DNA from: Phascolarctobacterium sp. ET69
Lineage (GTDB): Bacteria; Bacillota; Negativicutes; Acidaminococcales; Acidaminococcaceae
NCBI RefSeq assembly: GCF_023336935.1
Contig: NZ_JAMBLR010000002.1
Location: forward strand, 372,001 to 436,000
Reading direction: 5' to 3'
Length of the DNA stretch: 64,000 nucleotides
The translations under genes and the position numbers were made by a program. The notes beneath the pieces were generated by a model. That model had not been told where the DNA came from. It did no database searches and saw only the letters and a program-made list of their open reading frames with translations. Below are positions 59,170 to 64,000 of this stretch, piece by piece (position 1 is the first letter of the stretch; the number at the start of each line of letters is the position of its first letter).

Positions 59170-60525
59170 ATGTTAGGCAAAAAGAATGCAGTGCGCCTTA
59201 GGCGGCTGCTGGACGTAATGATACCCATTTTAATAACGCAGACGGCCATTATGGCAATGAATTTCTGTGATTCGGCCATGAGCGGGCATGCCGGTGCGGT
59301 ACACCTTGCCGGTACTGCAATCGGCGGCAATTTATGGATGCCTGTAATGGCATCGCTGAACGGTATTTTGCTTGGCTCCATGCCGATAATTGCCCATCTT
59401 TTGGGCAGGGGCGAGCGGCAGAATATCGGCAGGGTAGTGCGCCATACCATGCTGCTGGCAACGGCGTTTTCACTGCTGCTGCTGGTTACGGGCGTGCTGT
59501 TTTTAGACAGGCTGCTGGGAACCTTTGGGCTTGAGCCGCAGGTTCACTATATTGCCAAAATGTATATCGCCGCTATCGGCGTGGGCGTGCTGCCCTTCTT
59601 TTTATCCACGGCGCTGCGTGCACTGATAGATACCAGCGGCTACACGGGCATTACCATGAAAATTTACCTGTTGGCGCTGCCGGTAAACGCATTTTTAAAC
59701 TACTGCCTTATTTTTGGCAAATTCGGCGCCCCGGCGCTGGGCGGCATTGGCGCTGGCCTTGCAACCGGTATTACCTACTGGCTGGAATTTTTTATCTTCG
59801 TGTGGGTTGTGCATAAGCTGCCGGCATTTGCGCCCCTGCGTATTTTTACCGACAAGTTTAAGTTTGATATGGCGCAGCTGCGCGAAAACTTGTCGCTTGG
59901 CGTGCCCATGGGCATGGCAATTTTTATGGAAGCGAGTATTTTCGGCGTTATAGCCATTTTTATTGCCAAGTTCGGCACGGTTATTATTGCTGCGCATCAG
60001 GCGGCAATGAGTTTTACTTCGCTGCTTTACATGGTGCCGCTCAGTTTTTCCATGTCGCTGACCATTGTTGTAGGCGTTGAAGCCGGTGCCCGCCGTTTCG
60101 GCGAAGCGCTGCGCTACAGTTTGCTCGGCATTGCCTGCAATATTACGGTAGCGGTGCTGCTGACGATTTTTGTATTGTTCGACCGTGAATTTATTGCCGG
60201 GCTCTACACTTCTGAGCCTGTAATTATCAGGCAGACCATTGGCTTTTTGTTCTACGCCATGTTCTTTCAGGTTATGGACGCTACCGCCGCACCGATACAG
60301 GGCATTTTGCGCGGCTATAAAGATGTTAAGGCAACCTTTTGGGCGGGGCTGGCAGCCTACTGGCTGATTTGCCTGCCGCTCGGCTGCTACTTTGATTACT
60401 GTTTAAACCTCGGCCCTTCTTCCTACTGGCTGAGCCTTGACTTTGGGCTGCTGTGCGCCGTACTGTTTTTAGGCGGCAGGTTTGTGTATTTACAGCGAAA
60501 AATAAGACGCGACGGCGGATTGTGA
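59170..60525 (+). CDS. MATE family efflux transporter
   Basis: A 451-residue membrane protein with twelve hydrophobic segments in two homologous halves. The first half has MIPILITQTAIMAMNFCDSAMSGHAG and LAGTAIGGNLWMPVMASLNGILLGSMPIIAHLLGRG; the second starts at LSLGVPMGMAIFMEASIFGVIAIFIAKFGTVIIAAHQAAMSF, with the usual MATE spacing. These pumps expel cationic drugs or metabolites using a Na+ or H+ gradient. It starts ATG after AAAGGAAG, 11 bp behind the ABC-F gene, and no terminator was seen between them, so they form an operon. Confidence 0.92.
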   Translation: MLGKKNAVRLRRLLDVMIPILITQTAIMAMNFCDSAMSGHAGAVHLAGTAIGGNLWMPVMASLNGILLGSMPIIAHLLGRGERQNIGRVVRHTMLLATAFSLLLLVTGVLFLDRLLGTFGLEPQVHYIAKMYIAAIGVGVLPFFLSTALRALIDTSGYTGITMKIYLLALPVNAFLNYCLIFGKFGAPALGGIGAGLATGITYWLEFFIFVWVVHKLPAFAPLRIFTDKFKFDMAQLRENLSLGVPMGMAIFMEASIFGVIAIFIAKFGTVIIAAHQAAMSFTSLLYMVPLSFSMSLTIVVGVEAGARRFGEALRYSLLGIACNITVAVLLTIFVLFDREFIAGLYTSEPVIIRQTIGFLFYAMFFQVMDATAAPIQGILRGYKDVKATFWAGLAAYWLICLPLGCYFDYCLNLGPSSYWLSLDFGLLCAVLFLGGRFVYLQRKIRRDGGL

Positions 60526-60617
60526 ATTTTGGGTAGAGGCTTTGTATTAAGTTAGTGCTTTTAATTTACTTTAGTGTTCATTTTGTTTGCGTTTTTGTAT
60601 GAAGAATAGTGCTTTTT

Positions 60618-61182
60618 AATTTTTACTTTTCTATTCATGCCGATTCTTTTGAGCGACCAAAAGAACCGGCGAAGAAAAGTCGCGCGGCTAGTCGGATTTT
60701 TTTCTGCAAGCATGTTTGCCTAAAAACGGCAAAAATTGCGGAACTCGCTGCGCTCAAACACCTTATTTTTGCCGTTTTTCTTAGCAAATCTTGCTAAAAT
60801 CCGATGCCGCGTACTGCCGTGTGTAGCACTTTATTGCTTTTTACTAAAAGGTAAACTCACATCGTAGAATAACAGGCTGCTGAAAAATTTGGAATAGTGT
60901 AATTAAAATGAAAAAGTTGTCAAAGTACGAATTTGGGCGGAGCCGCGACTTTCAAAAAATCAGCGTAGGCTTAAAATAAAAAGGCACTTGTAGCATTCGC
61001 TGCAGGGTGTTTGAGCTTGCGTAGCAAGCGAGTTCCCGCAGGCGCTGCAAGTGGCATGCTTCTTTGATACGGAGCGGTTAAATTTTTTGAGGAGCGAAGG
61101 CTTTTTGGTTACTTTTTAGCCTATAAAAAGTAACATGAATGAGAAAGAATGAGTTAAAAGTAGTAAAGTAACTACAAAGACG
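60618..61182. repeat. Structured non-coding repeat, copy B (about 565 bp)
   Basis: Homologous to 54787-55368 in the same order of elements. Hairpins are at 60644-60665 (TTCTTTTG/CAAAAGAA), 60722-60779 (perfect 15-bp stem AAAAACGGCAAAAAT around the same 19-nt loop at 60742-60760), 60983-61055 (GGCACTTGTAGC with a partly mismatched partner and inner GCTTGC/GCAAGC at 61015-61029), and 61108-61134 (GTTACTTTTTA/TAAAAAGTAAC). Stem sequences differ from copy A while pairing is mostly retained. No ORF was found. Confidence 0.75.
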
Positions 61183-61203
61183 AATACTTTTAAGGAGAAA
61201 AAA

Positions 61204-61812
61204 GTGGACTTTTATATCCAGGGCCTAACCTTAGGCCTCGCCTACGTCGCCCCTATCGGCATGCAAAACCTGTTTGTAATTAACAGCGCGCTTACGCAGC
61301 CGCGCTGGCGGGCGCTTTTAACAGCGCTTATCGTCATCTTTTTTGACATTACTCTTGCCATGGCGTGCTTTTTCGGCATCGGGCTGATAATGCAAAAATA
61401 CGCCGCCGTGCAAATGGCGATGTTGTTTATTGGCGGGCTGGTTGTAGCCTACATCGGCTGGGGTCTGTTAAAAAGCAAAGTATCCGCCTTAGCGGACATA
61501 AAACAAATGCTGGGGCTGGGGCAAACCGTATGGCAGGCGTGTGTGGTAACGTGGTTCAACGCGCAGGCCGTTATCGACGGCACAATGCTGCTGGGTGCTT
61601 TTAAAGCCTCCTTGACGGAAGCGCAGTCGCTGCATTTTTTGTTCGGCGTGCTTTCGGCCTCCTGTTTGTGGTTTGTAACGCTGGCCATGGTTGTTTCGCT
61701 GGCAGGCAGTTTAATAACCCCGCGCACGCTAAACCTCATCAACAAAATCTGCGGAACAGTAATCATCATTTATGACATAAAACTTTTCTGGCATTTTGCT
61801 GAGATGGTGTAA
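61204..61812 (+). CDS. LysE/ArgO family amino acid exporter
   Basis: A 202-residue membrane protein with about six hydrophobic segments. GLTLGLAYVAPIGMQNLFVINSALTQ at the N-terminus is the LysE/ArgO signature, followed by IVIFFDITLAMACFFGIG and WGLLKSKVS; the C-terminal half has LLGAFKASL and a final AGSLI segment. The family exports basic amino acids such as lysine or arginine. The start is GTG 61204, 6 bp after AAGGAG. A second, unrelated lysine-exporter family (split LysO) is encoded at 23.3 kb. The gene stands alone, with a terminator downstream and copy B of the structured repeat upstream. Confidence 0.9.
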   Translation: MDFYIQGLTLGLAYVAPIGMQNLFVINSALTQPRWRALLTALIVIFFDITLAMACFFGIGLIMQKYAAVQMAMLFIGGLVVAYIGWGLLKSKVSALADIKQMLGLGQTVWQACVVTWFNAQAVIDGTMLLGAFKASLTEAQSLHFLFGVLSASCLWFVTLAMVVSLAGSLITPRTLNLINKICGTVIIIYDIKLFWHFAEMV

Positions 61813-61817
61813 AAAAT

Positions 61818-61858
61818 AAAAGCACAACATTTTTAAATAATGTTGTGCTTTTGTGTAT
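61818..61858 (+). terminator. Intrinsic terminator after the LysE-type gene
   Basis: AAAAGCACAACATT pairs perfectly with AATGTTGTGCTTTT over a 7-nt loop, followed by GTGTATTTG. Confidence 0.85.
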
Positions 61859-61898
61859 TTGTTTGCTTTAAACGAATTGTTGGCTAAAAATAAACTGT

Positions 61899-61926
61899 TT
61901 TACAAAACATATTTTTGCGTTATAAT
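61899..61926 (+). promoter_or_regulatory. Promoter of toxin 2
   Basis: TTTACA (61899-61904), 16-bp spacer, TATAAT (61921-61926). The transcript would start near 61933, close to the 5' pairing arm at 61941. Confidence 0.75.
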
Positions 61927-61978
61927 TTTATACTTGATTTAGCCGATGGGTTGGCTCCTCCTAAACGGAGGTGATAGC

Positions 61979-62053
61979 ATGACAGTTTACGAATCCTTAT
62001 CGTTAATGGTAGCTTTCGGTACTTTGATTGCTATTATCTTGTCTAAAAAGTAA
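61979..62053 (+). CDS. Holin-like type I toxin peptide 2 (24 aa)
   Basis: The peptide is MTVYESLSLMVAFGTLIAII and then LSKK, a paralogue of the toxin at 55550 with a polar start, one transmembrane helix and a lysine end. GGAGGTGAT lies 4 bp before ATG, and CCTCC just upstream can pair with its GGAGG to mask it. A convergent consensus promoter on the opposite strand (62163-62191) yields a probable antitoxin RNA. The family is Hol_Tox by pattern. A role in phage lysis is unlikely, as no phage genes are near. Confidence 0.83.
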   Translation: MTVYESLSLMVAFGTLIAIILSKK

Positions 62054-62069
62054 TTAACTTTTAAGACAT

Positions 62070-62156
62070 AAAAAGAAGCCACATATTGGTACGTGGCTTC
62101 TTTTCAAATACTTATGAAATTTAGAGAGAGCCGACGCACCACCATCGGCTATTTCT
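62070..62156 (-). ncRNA. Antisense RNA, candidate type I antitoxin 2
   Basis: A predicted transcript of about 85 nt on the minus strand from a perfect promoter to the hairpin at 62075-62100 followed by TTTTT. It contains no ORF and is antisense to sequence downstream of the toxin stop, including its 3' pairing arm. Position and orientation relative to the toxin match antisense RNA 1. Confidence 0.73.
62075..62105. terminator. Bidirectional terminator in toxin locus 2
   Basis: GAAGCCAC pairs with GTGGCTTC, with A and T runs on either side. It ends the antisense RNA on the minus strand and may end part of the toxin transcripts on the plus strand. Confidence 0.8.
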
Positions 62157-62162
62157 TTTTAT

Positions 62163-62191
62163 ATTATACCTTTTAGTGTAGGTTTTGTCAA
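62163..62191 (-). promoter_or_regulatory. Promoter of antisense RNA 2
   Basis: On the minus strand: TTGACA (62186-62191), 17-bp spacer, TATAAT (62163-62168), both perfect. Confidence 0.9.
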
Positions 62192-62229
62192 AGCTGTTAT
62201 CTGCTGTAAGGCGTTATAGAAGTGCTTAT

Positions 62230-63393
62230 TCAGGCATGAGCCTGTTTTAACTTTTTGGCAATGTGCCGGTAAACTAAAAAAGCAATTATGGCTAACGGTA
62301 TGGTAAAGAAAAACAGCGGGTAAAACAGCGTAATGGCAAAATGCTGGTAAAAAAATCCGGCAATAATCGGGCCGAGCGACATGCCGACATCAATGCCGAT
62401 ATAAAAAGTGCTGTTGGCAAGCCCGCGTTTGTTTTTAGGTGCAAGCAGCATAGCGGTTGATTGGCATACGGAAAACATTATGCCGTTGCCGCCAGCCATA
62501 AATACAGCTGCTGCAAGAAGCCCGGCATTGGTTTGCATAGTGGCAAGAAAATACAGTGCCAGCGAGGTGCTTACAATGCTTGCTGCAAAAAACATGCCAA
62601 AGGGCTTTGTGTCAAAATAATTCTTCAGGCTTAGGCGCAAAATAAGCAGCGCTGCGGCGTAAGCCGGAAAGAACAGGCTGATGCTGACACTAAGGTGCCT
62701 TGCTTCGGCGTAGCTTACCAAAAATGATTGTGTGGCGCAGTATGGGATGCCGAACATCATCATGATAAACGCGATAGGGAAGACATTTTTATCAAAAAAT
62801 TGCAGGCTTCGTTTGGCAGGCTGCGCAGGTGCTTCGTCCCTGTTTTTTACAAACTGCACAATTATCAGCGCCAGTGAAGCAGTAACGGCAGCTATAAAAA
62901 AGGCAGTGCGGTGGTTGGTTAGCTGGTAAATGCTGATGCCGGCAGCAGGCGCAATGGCCATGCTGAGGGCGTTCATAGTACCGAAAATGCCCATGCCGGA
63001 GCCGATTTTGTTGGGCGGCAAAAGGTCTGACATCCATGTGGATAGGCAGGTTGAGCAGCAGGCAAAACCAAGCCCATTAATTATCCTTGCGGCGACAATA
63101 AGTGCTGGGCTTTGCGCAAAAAAATAGCCAATGCAGCTAAGCAGCACGCAGAAAATGCCGAAGGAGGAGAGTTTGTATTTGCTGATTCTGTCAACCAGCA
63201 CGCCGATGAAGGGGCGGCTGACGAGCGAGCAGATATTCATTATGCCGCCGATAAAGCCCATCATCACGCCACTGGCGCCGAGCGATTCCGAAAAGCCGGT
63301 AATTATCGGCGTTATCAGCATTGGGCTGGCCATGTAAAAAAAGCTGGCTGCTAAGATTAAAGCTATGTCGCGTTTAGTTTGTGAGCCTGCCAT
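62230..63393 (-). CDS. MFS transporter
   Basis: A 387-residue membrane protein with twelve hydrophobic segments. The inter-helix loop GVLVDRISKYKLSSFG is the MFS motif A region, and IINGLGFACCSTCLSTWMSDLLPPNKIGSGMGIFG marks helices 4-5 of the drug/sugar efflux type; the C-terminal half has CQSTAMLLAPKNKRGLANSTFYIGIDVGMSLGP. The substrate cannot be told. ATG 63393 follows AAGGAAG by 9 bases; a GTG nine bases earlier is possible. It has its own consensus promoter and follows a cupin gene in the same direction. Confidence 0.88.
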   Translation of the reverse strand: MAGSQTKRDIALILAASFFYMASPMLITPIITGFSESLGASGVMMGFIGGIMNICSLVSRPFIGVLVDRISKYKLSSFGIFCVLLSCIGYFFAQSPALIVAARIINGLGFACCSTCLSTWMSDLLPPNKIGSGMGIFGTMNALSMAIAPAAGISIYQLTNHRTAFFIAAVTASLALIIVQFVKNRDEAPAQPAKRSLQFFDKNVFPIAFIMMMFGIPYCATQSFLVSYAEARHLSVSISLFFPAYAAALLILRLSLKNYFDTKPFGMFFAASIVSTSLALYFLATMQTNAGLLAAAVFMAGGNGIMFSVCQSTAMLLAPKNKRGLANSTFYIGIDVGMSLGPIIAGFFYQHFAITLFYPLFFFTIPLAIIAFLVYRHIAKKLKQAHA

Positions 63394-63479
63394 AATAAAC
63401 ACTTCCTTAGCCGATACTAGATACTATAAGTGTAGTTTTATTTTATAACATAAATATTTAATATATTTAATACACATTC

Positions 63480-63507
63480 ATTATAGCACCGGCATGGGCA
63501 GTGTCAA
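63480..63507 (-). promoter_or_regulatory. Promoter of the MFS gene
   Basis: On the minus strand: TTGACA (63502-63507), 16-bp spacer, TATAAT (63480-63485). It leaves an A+T-rich leader of about 80 nt before the start codon. Confidence 0.88.
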
Positions 63508-63549
63508 TAAAAGCGGAGGAAAGTTTACGGAAAAACACTTTTGGCAAGC

Positions 63550-63900
63550 TTATTTTTCGTTGACAATCAGTGCCATAACAACAAGGTCGGTTTTGGAATG
63601 TGCGCTGTTGCCGATGCTGTGGCTTTCGCCTTCGGGGCAGAAGGCAACGTCGCCGGGGAACAGCTCCATTTCCGTGCCGTTGTCGTTGTATTCGGCGGTG
63701 CCGCTTAAAATATACAGCGTTTCGCTGGTGCCTTCGTGCTTATGGTAGCCAAGCGAGCAGCCCGGTTTTAAAATAACGCGGGCATAAGCTGCAATTTTGC
63801 CGTTATAAACTTTCTCGTCTATAATGTGCTCCATAATAGTTGTGCCGGTGCCTCCGGCGCGTTTTTCAAAATAATCGGTTTTTCTGTCGGTTACAAGCAT
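63550..63900 (-). CDS. Small cupin-domain protein
   Basis: A 116-residue single cupin. Motif 1 is LGYHKHEGTSETLYILSGTAEY (residues ~50-72: H53 and H55, then E60 as metal ligands) and motif 2 is PGDVAFCPEGESHSIGN (~82-98: H94). ARVILKPG precedes motif 1 as usual. The group includes small metal-binding isomerases, dioxygenases and sugar-binding proteins; the substrate cannot be told. ATG 63900 lies about 9-10 bp after GAGGGGA. The MFS gene downstream has its own promoter, so they are not obviously one operon. Confidence 0.85.
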   Translation of the reverse strand: MLVTDRKTDYFEKRAGGTGTTIMEHIIDEKVYNGKIAAYARVILKPGCSLGYHKHEGTSETLYILSGTAEYNDNGTEMELFPGDVAFCPEGESHSIGNSAHSKTDLVVMALIVNEK

Positions 63901-64000
63901 TTTTGGTACATCCCCTCTGTAATAAATTTAACACAATGGTTTATTCGCAGTGCTTTGCAAAAATTCCTGCGGAAAATTTAAAAAATTTTTAATTTAGGGC

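Larger units (their letters stand above)
61941..62150. repeat. Long-range inverted repeat framing toxin locus 2
   Basis: AGCCGATGG (61941-61949) pairs with CCATCGGCT (62142-62150), and GTTGGCTC (61950-61957) pairs with GAGCCGAC (62128-62135, one G-U), leaving a 6-nt bulge (62136-62141). The geometry (8 pairs, 6-nt bulge, then 9 or more pairs) equals locus 1, with different bases. Confidence 0.8.

Noticed and set aside
1-64000. tRNA or rRNA genes
   Set aside because: I saw no cloverleaf with a CCA-end pattern and no rRNA-like stretch on either strand; a tRNAscan run would be decisive.

Overview
The window looks like chromosome of a diderm (outer-membrane) member of the Firmicutes, most likely class Negativicutes. 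Two observations support this. The first 17.4 kb carry a two-partner secretion system: the end of a TpsB outer-membrane pore followed by a 5702-residue TpsA filamentous adhesin, which requires an outer membrane. The core genes, by contrast, are Firmicutes-like: a FakB/FakA pair, PerR, the yycJ-htrA-rlmH order, and strong AGGAGG ribosome binding sites. The genus is not certain; an Acidaminococcaceae member is a guess.

Layout. 1-17.9 kb: tpsB end, giant tpsA and a YbjN-like small protein. 18-33.9 kb: ordinary core genes in short operons with clear intrinsic terminators: cstA, an exported protein, fakB-fakA, split lysO, a DUF4274-like gene between duplicated terminators, tex divergent from perR (with a PerR box on its promoter), dcuC-like transporter plus M20 peptidase, and deoC-yycJ-htrA-rlmH. 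33.9-51.7 kb: a visibly more A+T-rich accessory island that begins directly after the 3' end of rlmH. Its left part holds single-gene units of unknown function (XRE regulator, membrane protein, zinc-ribbon/Sel1 protein, lipoprotein remnant, protein with N-terminal tandem repeats). Its middle holds an SF3-like ATPase, a 41-residue protein and two adjacent large serine recombinases. Its right part holds a recombination module (PD-(D/E)XK nuclease, Rad52-like annealing protein, DUF932 protein) and a small resolvase. The combination of a helicase-like ATPase, a ccrA/ccrB-like recombinase pair and a position next to rlmH recalls staphylococcal SCC elements. 51.8-64 kb: an acquired-looking phosphoglycerol transferase, then core transport genes (paired half-size ChrA, OFA-type MFS behind a ZTP-type riboswitch, ABC-F, MATE, LysE, a second MFS, cupin).

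The most notable small-scale finds are in the last 10 kb. There are two type I toxin-antitoxin loci (55.4-55.7 kb and 61.9-62.2 kb), each with a 24-25-residue holin-like toxin, an antisense RNA with a near-perfect promoter and its own terminator, and a 5'-3' long-range pairing that is preserved between the two loci by compensatory changes. There are also two diverged copies of a roughly 570-bp non-coding repeat (54.8-55.4 and 60.6-61.2 kb) whose hairpin stems differ in sequence while pairing and loops are kept.

All calls come from reading the sequence and translations; no database search was run. Promoters, terminators and RNAs are pattern-based predictions.
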